This document shows, in pieces, positions 42,451 through 51,349 of a stretch of 64,000 bases of DNA. Position numbers and translations under genes: made by a program. The notes under the pieces were generated by a model that made no database searches, was not told where the DNA came from, and was given only the letters and a program-made list of their open reading frames with translations. The stretch covers positions 47,128 through 111,127 of the forward strand of contig MVRL01000112.1 of the NCBI GenBank assembly GCA_002067705.1, given 5' to 3'. Source of the DNA: Methanosaeta sp. PtaU1.Bin112. Lineage in GTDB: Archaea; Halobacteriota; Methanosarcinia; Methanotrichales; Methanotrichaceae. Position 1 is the stretch's first letter, and each line of letters starts with the position of its first letter.

Positions 42451-42500
42451 GCGGCGGCGCACCCCGCTGCAAGCAGACGGGGAATCCAAGGCGCCGCCGC
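42451..42500. other. GC-rich nested hairpin between convergent genes
   Basis: GCGGCGGCGC (42451-42460) pairs perfectly with GCGCCGCCGC (42491-42500). Inside, CCCCG (42462-42466) pairs with CGGGG (42478-42482), with a CTG-CAAG-CAG tip. A smaller hairpin CGCAG-CAAG-CTGCG at 42566-42579 has the same CAAG loop. Both lie in the 275 bases between the convergent exported-protein and glnK2 genes, consistent with bidirectional termination or a small structured RNA. Confidence 0.45.
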
Positions 42501-42611
42501 ATGAAAGCGGAACCAGGTAATTCTGAACCAATCCTAAGTTGAACACGTATCCCCTTTATCCCAATCGCAGCAAGCTGCGGGGTATTACTTTAAAAATAAA
42601 CAGGGGAGGAG

Positions 42612-42950
42612 CTAAACCGCCCCGCATCCCCTCTCCTTCGTGCGCACACGAACCACATCATCTACCGGAAAGATGAAGATCTTGCCGTCCCCTGCTTCGC
42701 CCGTCTGGGCATACTCGCAGATGAGGTCTATGACGGCTTCTGCATCCCTGTCATCCACTACCATCTCCAGCTTCATCTTGGGCAGGAACTCCACCCGGTA
42801 ATCGCCGGCCCGCCATTGAAGGGTGACTCCTTTTTGCCGCCCTCTGCCTTTGACCTCGCTTACCGTCATCCCCGAAAAGCCCTTGCTGTCCAGCTTGCTG
42901 CGCAGCAGGTGCAGCTTCTCGGGCCGAATTATGGCTTCAATCTTCTTCAT
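42612..42950 (-). CDS. glnK: PII signal protein GlnK (copy 2)
   Basis: A 112-residue PII protein. T-loop GRGRQKGVTLQWRAGDYRVEFLPKMKLEMVV, B-loop TGEAGDGKIFIFPV, C-loop VRVRTKE. It differs from copy 1 in its T-loop (QWRAGDYRVEF against IWRGEEYKVDM) so the two may pair with different transporters. The ATG at 42950 has GAGAGG upstream; the GTG at 42962 that overlaps the amt2 stop is an alternative. It is downstream of amt2 in the same operon. Confidence 0.93.
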   Translation of the reverse strand: MKKIEAIIRPEKLHLLRSKLDSKGFSGMTVSEVKGRGRQKGVTLQWRAGDYRVEFLPKMKLEMVVDDRDAEAVIDLICEYAQTGEAGDGKIFIFPVDDVVRVRTKERGCGAV

Positions 42951-42958
42951 TTTTCCTC

Positions 42959-44248
42959 TCACATGTAAGCGCCTTCGCCGTGCTGGCTGATGTCCAGGCC
43001 CACCGATTCCTCATCATCCCGCACCCGCAGCCCCATGACCGCGTCGATGAGCCTGGCCAGGCCATAGGTGACGACAAACGAGTAGATCCAGATGAACGCC
43101 ACCGCGGCAGCCTGCACGGCCAGCTGATGGGCATTTCCGGATAGCAGACCCGTGGCTCCGATGCTGGCAAAGATGCCTGTAGCCAAGACCCCCCAGGTGC
43201 TGCCGATGCCATGACAGGCGAGAACGTCCAGGGAGTCGTCCACCTTTGCGCTTCCCCTGATGAGGACAATGGCATAGTATCCCACTATGGCGGCCACGAT
43301 GCCGATGGGAATTGCCGCCAGAGGCGTCACATAGCCTGCTGCAGGCGTTATTGCCGCGAGACCGGCCACCGCACCCGTCACCATCCCCAAGGCGGATGGC
43401 GCTCTCTGCCTCCAGGAGAGGAGCATCCAGGTTGTGGCGGCTGCTGCCGCAGAGGTATTGGTGGTGACGAAGGCATTGGCTGCGATGCCGTTTGCCGCCA
43501 GGGCAGAGCCGGCGTTAAATCCAAACCATCCAAACCAGAGCAGAGCGGCACCGATAACCGTGGTGGGAATGTTATGCGGCTCCATCGGGTCTGTGCCAAA
43601 GCCCTTTCGAACGCCGATAACCATAGCCACGGCCATGGCGGAAACGCCTGCGGTTATGTGAACCACTATGCCGCCGGCAAAGTCCAGAGCGCCCATCTGT
43701 TGCAGCCAGCCCCCGCCCCAAACCCAGTGAGCCACAGGATCATAGACCAGGGTGGCCCAGGCCAGGGAGAAGACGAGAAATGAGCTGAACTTGATCCGTT
43801 CCACATAAGAGCCCGTGATCAAAGAGACGGTGATGATGGCAAACATCGCCTGATAGATCATGAAGGTGAGCGAGGGAATTGTCAAGCCCTCTTTGACGCC
43901 CATGCCCACGCCCGACAGGCCCAGGAAGTTCAGGCCACCGAGCAGGCCGCTTATGTCCTTTCCGAAGACCAGGGTATAGCCGTACAGGATCCACTGTAGA
44001 CTGATGATACCCATTATGGCAAAGCTGAAGATGATAGTTGAGATTGCATTCTTCTTTCTGACCATGCCTCCGTAGAAGAGGCCCACACCTGGAATCATGA
44101 TCAGGACCAGAGCAGCACTGATGAGCACCCAGGCATTATCTGCGGAATTGATGGCAGCGTCCTCAGCAGAAGCCGCACCAGCGAGCAGAGTTGATATCAG
44201 CAAACAGGATAATAGCAATGAACGGATGCAAAGCAACTTGACCACCAA
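42959..44248 (-). CDS. amt: Ammonium transporter Amt (copy 2)
   Basis: A 429-residue ammonium channel with a cleavable-looking N-terminal signal (LLLSCLLISTLLAGAASAEDA) and 11 transmembrane helices. It has the classical AmtB signatures DNAWVLISAALVLIMIPGVGLFYGGMVRKKN, YGYTLVFG, AHWVWGGGWL, the twin His in GGIVVHITAG and LACHGIGSTWG, and the C-terminal GLRVRDDEESVGLDISQHGEGAY that binds GlnK. It is the more canonical of the two Amts here. It forms an operon with glnK2. A TATA-like TTATTAAATAGG lies upstream near 44259-44270. Confidence 0.95.
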   Translation of the reverse strand: MVVKLLCIRSLLLSCLLISTLLAGAASAEDAAINSADNAWVLISAALVLIMIPGVGLFYGGMVRKKNAISTIIFSFAIMGIISLQWILYGYTLVFGKDISGLLGGLNFLGLSGVGMGVKEGLTIPSLTFMIYQAMFAIITVSLITGSYVERIKFSSFLVFSLAWATLVYDPVAHWVWGGGWLQQMGALDFAGGIVVHITAGVSAMAVAMVIGVRKGFGTDPMEPHNIPTTVIGAALLWFGWFGFNAGSALAANGIAANAFVTTNTSAAAAATTWMLLSWRQRAPSALGMVTGAVAGLAAITPAAGYVTPLAAIPIGIVAAIVGYYAIVLIRGSAKVDDSLDVLACHGIGSTWGVLATGIFASIGATGLLSGNAHQLAVQAAAVAFIWIYSFVVTYGLARLIDAVMGLRVRDDEESVGLDISQHGEGAYM

Positions 44249-44411
44249 TTAGTAAGACATAAGCCTATTTAATAAGCATATTTAGGACAAATTAAGCAGG
44301 ATTCACAAGAGGTATGAAAGTATCTTAAGAGAGGATTCATAAGAAGAATGATTCAGATATGCTCTGGCATCCTCGACGATGATGGACCCGGCCGCAGTCG
44401 CCATTAGACGT

Positions 44412-46427
44412 CTATTTCGCTGAGCCCAGAGCATCCCTAGCAATCTTTTGCTTTCGTTTCTCCTCCTTCTTCCTCTCCACCCGGTACTCCTGGAAGAGGC
44501 TCTCCAGTCGCTCTGCCTGCATTCTCGCCAGCCTGCCCTTCATCTCCACCTCCCAGGCAGCGCTGGCCGCTGCCACATCCTCCGGCCGCACGAAGGGCAT
44601 GTTGTTGACCATCTGCACAGGCAGATTCCGAGAGGAGAAAGCAGGAATGCCCACCTGCAGAAAGTGCTCACGCATGGCAGGACTCATCTCGCCTTCGGCC
44701 ACCAGGCCTGAGATCCCCAGCTCACGCAGCAGTTCTGCTGTGCTCCTGCCGCCGCCGCTGGCATCCTGCAAAAAGACCCAGTCGCCCTTTCCCAGACGGT
44801 GCTGCTCAATGGCCTGCTCAATGGACTTCTGGGTAAATGCTGCCAGTGGCTTGAGCCTTTGCAGGCCGCTCGTCTGCTCGATTGCTTCCGCCTTCTTCTG
44901 TCTCTCGAGAATCTTTTTCAGTTTTTTAATGTATTTTCTCTCCGAGCGCAGAACCGAACGAAGGCGCTGAATCTCCTTGTCTCGTATCCTGATCTCATGC
45001 TGCCGCTTTATCTCCCGGGCAGATTTATCCCTCAACCGATCCAGTTTGCCGCTGGCAGCCTTGAGGGCGGCATCCTTTTCCGCCAAACGGGCCCGCAGCT
45101 CATCCGCATAGGAGCGCAGCGTTCTCACCTGCTCAGTGAGCTGCTGGTTATGCTGGCGCAAGGCGGCAATGTCAGGAGAGACGGCGGAGTGGAGATCAAG
45201 AGCATCCACCTGCTTTTCCATAGACTGCCTCGCCTGGCCAGCAGAGGCAGCGGGCGAAGGTACAAACTCAGCGATGGCGTTTTCAATGGAGTAGCCCCGC
45301 ACCACCAGAGCCTTCACCTCGTCTGGATCAACCTCGGAGGGGGTCTTCTTTTCCACAAGCATGAATTTATTTTTATATTTTTTGAACGCGCTGATGGCCG
45401 CGGCCAGTGCATCCCGTTCGTGATCATTTCTATAATTGAATTCCCGTCCCAGAGCGATCTTCTCCTCTGCCGGGATATCCGCACCGGGTGAGTAGAGAAC
45501 GGCATTGAAAGCGCGTTTGACCTTCTCCACGGCGCCTGGGGTGGGAAATACGTCTGTGGCGACGAGCAGCGATCTGCCCCGAGCGGCGATCCATTCAATA
45601 ACATCCGAGGAAGACATGGCCCGGGAGCTGATCAGGTCCACCAGCTCGCCGCGAAGATTAATCGCTGCGATGCCGGTCGTCGTTCCCGGGTCCAGGCCGA
45701 CGATGATGTACCCCCGCCTCTGCAAGAGCGGCTTGTACTGCAGCTCAGGCCGCTCCATGCTCTGCACCAGGAGCTGGGCATCACTGTAGTAACCGGGATT
45801 GATATGCACCATCTCTCTGGGCGCTTCCACCACAAACTCCGCCCTGGTGTAGCCGCCCAGGCCTTCCACCGCCCTTTGGCTGTACTGCAATCCGGCCTCA
45901 CGAAGCTGCTTTTCCACCTCCCTGGCCAATCCCATCACCGCGCCGTGGATCTTGCGGGTGTAACGGTTCTGGCTCCAGCCCCCCCGGCCCAAAGAACGCC
46001 TCCGGCTGACCTTGATCCAGGTCCTCTCCTGAAAAGCGGATAAAACAACGCCCACACCCTTGGCGGCTAGCCTGGCGCAGACCTCTGCCTCTTCCAATGG
46101 ATTGGTGCGGTCGAAGGATATGCCGTGATAGCGGGCCAGCTTGATGAGGGACTGGGGCCGCTCTGCTCCGGTCACCTGCACCATCTTTGTAGAAGGAGGC
46201 ATCCTGCGCAGGATGTCGATCAACTCCCTTCTGTCTGCAGCCAGCTCGTGAAGGTTGTCCATGGCCACGATCTCGGGCTGGCGCTCCCGGATGAGCCGGA
46301 TCAGCTTGTGCCTGCTGATCATGTGAAAGCCGGTGGCATTTGCCTCCTCCAGGATCACCAGATCGTAGGAGGGCATTCTTCTGGCGGAAGGAGAGCCGCT
46401 GGCAATATCCACGCCGAATATGCTCAA
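44412..46427 (-). CDS. DUF460 protein (COG2433), RNase H-like plus coiled coil
   Basis: A 671-residue archaeal conserved protein. The N-terminal domain (about residues 1-150) starts IFGVDIASGSP and has VAMDNLHELA, an RNase H-like nuclease fold candidate. The central domain has IIVGLDPGTTTGIAAINLRGELVDL and FNYRNDHERDALAAAISAFKKYKNK, strongly like a RuvC/YqgF-type RNase H fold with Asp residues in place. A long coiled coil follows (about residues 440-560). The C-terminal domain has GDWVFLQDASGGG and LVAEGEMSP. Function unestablished; nucleic-acid processing is inferred. The ATG overlaps the rio2 stop. Confidence 0.85.
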   Translation of the reverse strand: MSIFGVDIASGSPSARRMPSYDLVILEEANATGFHMISRHKLIRLIRERQPEIVAMDNLHELAADRRELIDILRRMPPSTKMVQVTGAERPQSLIKLARYHGISFDRTNPLEEAEVCARLAAKGVGVVLSAFQERTWIKVSRRRSLGRGGWSQNRYTRKIHGAVMGLAREVEKQLREAGLQYSQRAVEGLGGYTRAEFVVEAPREMVHINPGYYSDAQLLVQSMERPELQYKPLLQRRGYIIVGLDPGTTTGIAAINLRGELVDLISSRAMSSSDVIEWIAARGRSLLVATDVFPTPGAVEKVKRAFNAVLYSPGADIPAEEKIALGREFNYRNDHERDALAAAISAFKKYKNKFMLVEKKTPSEVDPDEVKALVVRGYSIENAIAEFVPSPAASAGQARQSMEKQVDALDLHSAVSPDIAALRQHNQQLTEQVRTLRSYADELRARLAEKDAALKAASGKLDRLRDKSAREIKRQHEIRIRDKEIQRLRSVLRSERKYIKKLKKILERQKKAEAIEQTSGLQRLKPLAAFTQKSIEQAIEQHRLGKGDWVFLQDASGGGRSTAELLRELGISGLVAEGEMSPAMREHFLQVGIPAFSSRNLPVQMVNNMPFVRPEDVAAASAAWEVEMKGRLARMQAERLESLFQEYRVERKKEEKRKQKIARDALGSAK

Positions 46428-47359
46428 CTTCTCAATGCCCCCTGCTCCATCCCCTTCTCAGTCTCCTGTTCCGTCTCTTTCTCCTGTACCTGCGCCGGCT
46501 CCGTCTTCTTCACGATCTGCAGGGCTCGGTCCAGCGGCATCTCTATTCGGTATTTGCGCTCAAAGAAGCGCAGGACATTGGCCAGGTCCCTCTCCAGCAG
46601 CTCCCGGGCATGGGGATGGCCGGCATCCACCGCCTGGGGCCAGTCGATGATCCTGGGGCCGCAGTCATCGATGATTATGTTGAACTCGCTCAGGTCGGCA
46701 TGAATGATGCCCAGCTTCAGTGCTGTCGCCACCTCAGCAAGGATCAGCTCCAATTCGTTCTCGGGATCGGAGAGCGTGATACGGTTGAGGGCAGGGCCCT
46801 CTACAAGCTCCATAGCCAGAGCATGACGGCTGCGGGCCACCGGCCTGGGAACAGACACCGTCGGGTAGAGCGTTTCCATGACCGCGAACTCGCGGCGGGC
46901 GGCAAGAGCAGCAGCATAAAGCCAGGGGATCCTGGGCCTGCCATCGAGGTGATCGCGCAGGCGGCGAATGTGCTTGAAGCTGGACCTGCCCTGGCGGTGG
47001 AACTTGACTGCCAGGCGGCCCGCTCCCAGGGCTTCGTAGACCACCGACTCTTTTCCTACCCCGATTTTTTCCCCAAAGGCGGAGAGTTTTTCCTGCTTCA
47101 CAAAATCGGATAGCGCCAGAAGGTCGTAGGCGGCAAAATCGATGCGGTAGCCGAGATAGTGCATCTTCTCCCGCTCTACCAGTTTTTTTTCAAATAGCTG
47201 GCCCAGCCGAAACTGCACCTTTGGGTCCGGCAGGCCTGACAATTCTGAGACCACAAAGGTCGGGACCCATTCGTGGGTCTTCATCCCGGTCTCAATGGCA
47301 CTGAGCAGGGAGAGATCCTCCTTGCTCAGGCCCAGCAATTCTTCTCCTAGATTCTGCAC
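46424..47359 (-). CDS. rio2: RIO2-type atypical serine kinase
   Basis: A 311-residue RIO2 kinase, which acts in small ribosomal subunit maturation. It has the RIO2-specific N-terminal winged helix (residues 1-85), then the kinase core: IGVGKESVVYEALG loop, VKFHRQGRSSF with the ATP-binding Lys, AMELVEGPALNRI, catalytic IIHADLSEFNIII and metal-binding IIDWPQAV. The C-terminal tail is Glu/Gln/Lys-rich (VQEKETEQETEKG). Start is a GTG. A TATA-like AAAATAATAAC lies about 30 bases upstream, so the mRNA may be leaderless. Confidence 0.93.
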   Translation of the reverse strand: MQNLGEELLGLSKEDLSLLSAIETGMKTHEWVPTFVVSELSGLPDPKVQFRLGQLFEKKLVEREKMHYLGYRIDFAAYDLLALSDFVKQEKLSAFGEKIGVGKESVVYEALGAGRLAVKFHRQGRSSFKHIRRLRDHLDGRPRIPWLYAAALAARREFAVMETLYPTVSVPRPVARSRHALAMELVEGPALNRITLSDPENELELILAEVATALKLGIIHADLSEFNIIIDDCGPRIIDWPQAVDAGHPHARELLERDLANVLRFFERKYRIEMPLDRALQIVKKTEPAQVQEKETEQETEKGMEQGALRS

Positions 47360-47384
47360 GGATACTACTAGGTTATTATTTTAG

Positions 47385-48587
47385 CTAAAGCTTTGCATAG
47401 CTTTTAGCCCGGCTCTCCAGGTTGGGGTCCTGAAGGGTCTTTAGCACATAGTCGGCAAACTGGGCGCCTGTTGCTCCATCCGATCGGCCGGTGAGGACGA
47501 CCTTCCTCTCAAACTGGCCGCAGATATCCAGGGCGCTTTCCATTTTTGTCGCCTGGCTGACATAGCCGATATGGCGGAGCAGCATTACGCTGGCCCGCAT
47601 CATGCTTGCCGGGTCTGCGTAGATTGCCCTGCCCTCATCGACCATGCGCGGAGCGGAGCCGTGGATGGCCTCGAACATGGCGTAGCGCTTACCGATGTTG
47701 GCGCTCCCAGCGGTGCCCACTCCGCCCTGAAACTCAGCTGCCTCGTCGGTGAGGATGTCGCCGTAGAGGTTGGGCAGGACTATGACCCGGAACTCCTTTC
47801 TGCGCTTCTCATCCACCAGCTTGGCGGCCATGATATCCACAAACCAATCGTCAAAAGCGATCTCCGGGTATTGCTTGGCCACGCGCTTTGCCGTCTCCAG
47901 GAATTTGCCGTCCGTAGTCTTGATGACGTTGGCCTTGGTGACCGCTGAGACCCGTTTGATGCCGTTCTTCCTTGCGTACTCAAAGGCCAGGCGAACGATC
48001 CTCTCTGCGCCTGGGCTGGTTATTACCTTGAAGTCCACTGCCAGATCCTCGGTGACGAGCAAGCCATTGCTGCCCAGTACGTATTCGCCTTCGGTGTTCT
48101 CCCTGTAGAAGATCCAATCGATGCCCTTCTCTGGGACCTTGACCGGACGGACGTTGGCGAAGAGGTCCAGCTCGCGGCGCATGGAGACATTGGCGCTCTC
48201 CAGGTTGGGCCACTTGTCGCCCTTCTTGGGTGTGGTGAGCGGTCCCTTGAGGATGACGTGACACTCCTTGAGCGCAGCCAGGACGCCCTCCGGGAGAGCC
48301 TTCATGGCCGCCACCCGCGACTCGATGTCCAGCCCTGGGATGTCGCGCAGCTCGATCTTGCCGGCGGCGATCTCGTCTGCCAGCACGTATTTCAGGACGC
48401 GCACCGCCTGCTCGGTGATGTAGGGGCCGATGCCGTCGCCGCCCACCACGCCGATGATGAGCGGCGCAAGCTTGCTGTAGTCCACCCAGTCCTCTCCCGC
48501 CTTCATCCTCTCCACGCGCAAGAGCTGCTCCTCAAGCAGCCTGGCAAAGTGGCTCTTTGCCTTCTCTATGGCCTCGGTATGAATCAT
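47385..48587 (-). CDS. icd: Isocitrate dehydrogenase
   Basis: A 400-residue member of the isocitrate/isopropylmalate dehydrogenase family. IGVVGGDGIGP, LKGPLTTPKKG, the substrate loop ESANVSMRRELDLFANVRPV (Ser and Asn as in isocitrate dehydrogenase rather than the isopropylmalate enzyme), ENTEGEYV, and the metal site NLYGDILTDEAAEFQGGVGTAGSANIG. The size exceeds the 330-370 residues of IPMDH. It would convert isocitrate to 2-oxoglutarate, a precursor for glutamate, which fits the nearby nitrogen genes. The ATG at 48587 has AGGTG 6 bases upstream. A 10-bp direct repeat lies in its upstream region. Confidence 0.88.
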   Translation of the reverse strand: MIHTEAIEKAKSHFARLLEEQLLRVERMKAGEDWVDYSKLAPLIIGVVGGDGIGPYITEQAVRVLKYVLADEIAAGKIELRDIPGLDIESRVAAMKALPEGVLAALKECHVILKGPLTTPKKGDKWPNLESANVSMRRELDLFANVRPVKVPEKGIDWIFYRENTEGEYVLGSNGLLVTEDLAVDFKVITSPGAERIVRLAFEYARKNGIKRVSAVTKANVIKTTDGKFLETAKRVAKQYPEIAFDDWFVDIMAAKLVDEKRRKEFRVIVLPNLYGDILTDEAAEFQGGVGTAGSANIGKRYAMFEAIHGSAPRMVDEGRAIYADPASMMRASVMLLRHIGYVSQATKMESALDICGQFERKVVLTGRSDGATGAQFADYVLKTLQDPNLESRAKSYAKL

Positions 48588-48625
48588 GAATCGCACCTGT
48601 TCTTCCAAGGTAGGGACGGTTATGG

Positions 48626-48660
48626 AAGATCAATCTTTTGCAGAAAGGAAAAGATCAATC
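48626..48660. repeat. 10-bp direct repeat upstream of icd
   Basis: AAGATCAATC occurs at 48626-48635 and again at 48651-48660, spaced 25 bp, 39-73 bases before the icd start. It may be a tandem regulator site. The rest of the 330-base gap between icd and the next gene shows nothing else identifiable. Confidence 0.4.
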
Positions 48661-48916
48661 CCGCAGTGAGAGGTTGTTGGATTGCTGCGGCTCTTCCGAG
48701 AGAAGGGCGTCTTCAGTCATGAGAGAGTTTTTTCTGCTTGGCTGACGATTTTGAGTTCGGGACTGAATTACAGACTCAGGTCTAGAAAAAAAGGATGCAT
48801 AATAAAGCGACTGCATCTTTTTGTTGGCACGTTCTGAATATTAATGAGGCTGAGACAGGAAAAGAGCATCCATCTCTCCTGACCGGCCTCATCGGCTGCC
48901 ATGCCTCAACGGCAAA

Positions 48917-50125
48917 TCAACCTGTGTATCCCAGCTCCTTTGCCTGTATGAATGCGGAATTCGCCTCTGTATTTCGGCCCAGCTTCTTCAGGGTCAGGCC
49001 CCGGCAGATCCAGGCATTTGCATCCTTCGGATTGATCTCGATAGCTTTATCGAATGCAGAAAGGGCATTGTCGAAATCACCCTGCATGTAATGGGCATTG
49101 CCTTTGTTGAACCAGGCAGCTTCGATTTGAGAATTGAGCAATATGCACCGGTCATAAGACTCGGCTGCTTCATCATATCTTCCCTGCTCGTAGAGGGAAT
49201 TTCCCATTAATAGCCAGTATTCTACAGATTGCCTTTCATCGGTTCCATTAGCATTCGACACCTCCTGCTGATTGTCTGAATTCGGCACCGCTTGTTCGGA
49301 GGGCTTATCTGAGCGAGCCTCTTTTGATTGAACCGCCTTTGATCGGGCCAGATATACTGCACCTTCGCCGGTGTCGGTTACATTGTAGCGCAATTTGAGA
49401 GTCTCATAGCCATCCTTTTCGAACTCGAACAGCCATTCTCCTGCCTGTCCGCTGAGAACTGCAACGCCATTTGAGTCTGTAATCCCGCTAAAACTCTTTC
49501 CTACTGCATCCTGGCCGGCAATCTTCACGCCGGAGAGAAGGCTGCCGTTGAAATCTCCATCATAAACGTAGACAGACTCAGAGACCTGATGCTGAGATAA
49601 TGCGGATTGCGTCAAGCTATCTCCGGCAGGTTTCCCTTCGTTTTGGCTTGATTTTGTTCTCTCCAATTCTGCTTTGCCAGCATTCTCGCTGCCGGTCTCG
49701 CTGGCATTCAATTGCGTTTGACCTGCTGCATCGCCCTGCGGCATTGCCTCAGGTTGCTGACTGCTCTGGGAGAGGACATTTTGCACCATGTTCTGGTTTG
49801 ACTTCACCAGATAAACCGCACCTTCGCCGGTCTCTGAGACATTATAATTCAAATCGAGTGTCTCATAGCCGTCCTTAATGAATACGAACAGCCATTCACC
49901 GGCTTGCCCGCTGACAACAGCAATGCCATTTGCATCTGTAGTCCCGCTAAAGCTTTTGCCAGCCGCGTCCTGGCCGACAACCTGCACACCTGAGAGGGCT
50001 GTGCCGTTAAAATCGCCCTCATAGACATAAACCGTCTGCGAAACCTGTTCCTGGGATGATGCTGGCAGCATCAAGCTACCGACTATTAGAAGCATCATTG
50101 CAGCTAAACAAGAGACTTTTATCAT
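48917..50125 (-). CDS. Exported protein with two duplicated Ig-like domains and TPRs
   Basis: A 402-residue exported protein. After the signal peptide (AAMMLLIVGSLMLPASS) comes an 80-residue domain (VYVYEGDFNGTALSGVQVVGQDAAGKSFSGTTDANG...GQAGEWLF), repeated once almost exactly at about residues 180-262. The two are joined by Ser/Gln/Glu-rich linkers. The domain resembles carboxypeptidase-regulatory (CarboxypepD_reg) folds. The C-terminal 110 residues are three TPR repeats (WLLMGNSLYEQGRYDEAAESYDRC, AWFNKGNAHYMQGDFDNALSAFDKAIEINP, AWICRGLTLKKLGRNTEA), so it probably anchors a protein-protein interaction outside the cell. Confidence 0.75.
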   Translation of the reverse strand: MIKVSCLAAMMLLIVGSLMLPASSQEQVSQTVYVYEGDFNGTALSGVQVVGQDAAGKSFSGTTDANGIAVVSGQAGEWLFVFIKDGYETLDLNYNVSETGEGAVYLVKSNQNMVQNVLSQSSQQPEAMPQGDAAGQTQLNASETGSENAGKAELERTKSSQNEGKPAGDSLTQSALSQHQVSESVYVYDGDFNGSLLSGVKIAGQDAVGKSFSGITDSNGVAVLSGQAGEWLFEFEKDGYETLKLRYNVTDTGEGAVYLARSKAVQSKEARSDKPSEQAVPNSDNQQEVSNANGTDERQSVEYWLLMGNSLYEQGRYDEAAESYDRCILLNSQIEAAWFNKGNAHYMQGDFDNALSAFDKAIEINPKDANAWICRGLTLKKLGRNTEANSAFIQAKELGYTG

Positions 50126-50252
50126 GCAAATATTCTCCCTATCATCATTTATCTGTAATTATCATCGGCAATCATCCACACGAATTTGCAATGACGTATA
50201 TACAGTATTCATCTATCTAAAAAAATAATAGATGTTCTTGAGAGACTCTTAT

Positions 50253-50882
50253 TCAAGTATTCACGTTGACTATTACAATCTTTACTACGGTCTTGTCCTC
50301 TCTTCCCTTATCGCCCATCATGGACTTGAGGGGTTTGTGTTCCGGTCCCTTCTGCTTGCCGTCCTCTCCCATCATGGACCTCTGGCAGGGATTCTCCTTT
50401 CCATCCAGGCCGGGGCCCATCTGCTTGCCGTCCTCTCCCATCATGGACCTCTGGCAGGGTTTGTCCTTTCCATCCTGAACAGGGCCCATCTGCTTGCCGT
50501 CCTCACCCATCATGAGCTTGGGGCAGGAATTGTCCTTTCCACCCTGAACAGGGCCCATCTGCCTGTCGTTCTCGCCCATTATGGACTTCGGGCATGGATT
50601 TTCCTTTCCATCGAGGCCCATCTGCTTGCCGTCCTCACCCATCATGGACCTCTGGCATGGATTTTCCTTTCCATCGAGGCCCATCTGCTTGCCGTCCTCA
50701 CCCATCATGGACCTCTGGCAGGGATTCTCCTTTCCGTCGGAACCCATCTTCGCGCAGTCCTTCATAAAATTAGGGCAGTCGAACATCTTTTGGTCTTGTC
50801 CCATCGCGTTCGGCATGGAAAGCGCAGGCATTATTAGCATGCATGCGGCCACCAATGCCACAAAAAGTCTAATGTTCTTCAT
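50253..50882 (-). CDS. Exported Met/Cys-rich tandem-repeat protein
   Basis: A 209-residue exported protein with a signal peptide (LFVALVAACMLIMPALS) and a mature region built from about six 21-23-residue repeats of the type MG-x-DGKENPCQRSMMGEDGKQ, plus a degenerate seventh. Each repeat has one Cys and several Met residues, so the protein holds a dense array of sulfur ligands, suggestive of binding soft metals such as copper; this is inference from composition. The corresponding DNA is a tandem repeat of about 63-69 bp. It ends in a basic/hydrophobic tail (KTVVKIVIVNVNT). No homologue recognised. Confidence 0.75.
   Translation of the reverse strand: MKNIRLFVALVAACMLIMPALSMPNAMGQDQKMFDCPNFMKDCAKMGSDGKENPCQRSMMGEDGKQMGLDGKENPCQRSMMGEDGKQMGLDGKENPCPKSIMGENDRQMGPVQGGKDNSCPKLMMGEDGKQMGPVQDGKDKPCQRSMMGEDGKQMGPGLDGKENPCQRSMMGEDGKQKGPEHKPLKSMMGDKGREDKTVVKIVIVNVNT
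50335..50760 (-). repeat. In-frame 63-69-bp tandem repeat
   Basis: Repeats of CCCATCTGCTTGCCGTCCTC followed by CCCATCATGGACCTCTGGCA-like sequence, about 63-69 bp per unit, encode the MG-x-DGKENPCQRSMMGEDGKQ units of the 50253-50882 gene. Copies differ by a few substitutions and three- or six-base length changes that keep the frame. Confidence 0.8.
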
Positions 50883-51349
50883 TTCTCAATTACCTCCTTA
50901 AAGGATCAACTCAACTGATTTGTGAATTGTCCGATATCCACCAACTCTGAACGATATAAGAAGATAGAGCAGAACGATGTTTTTTTGCAACTGATGCTTC
51001 TGTGCAAAAACAGTGCTTTTGAGTTCCAAAAGCCATTTAACGGTTCGGGATGGTTCTGCACGGATACATTATTCATATTTAGTGTTATTTCGAAGAGATC
51101 TCTTGGAAAACGGATTTCCCCCAGATATCGGCTTCATGACAGCCTTCGAAGCTGAATCTGGTATGGATATTGCATATTCCCGCCCATTATGCAGGGCCCA
51201 TTAATCGGAACGGCAGCAGGCCACCCGCAACCTGCGGCAAGATGCTGAGGCTTAAAGCATGTGATACGCCCAGGCAAAGGACAATGCCTTTGCTTGACCG
51301 GGGCCGAAAGGGCGGAAACACTGCTAAATTGAATTATTTAGTGGACATT
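50883..51349. other. 467-base gap with hairpins
   Basis: No gene is supported. Near the right end, GCAAAGG (51274-51280), ACAATG, CCTTTGC (51287-51293) form a hairpin that could end transcription of the minus-strand gene at 51350. A GCAGG...CCTGC hairpin lies at 51216-51235. AT-rich stretches on the left probably carry the promoter of the repeat protein. Confidence 0.4.

Noticed and set aside
42364..42546. 60-codon minus-strand frame between the exported gene and glnK2
   Set aside because: It overlaps the strong hairpins and has no domain or ribosome-binding site.
50335..50760. Regular repeats that could suggest a CRISPR array
   Set aside because: The repeats lie in frame inside a gene, have no unique spacers, and encode a regular protein repeat.
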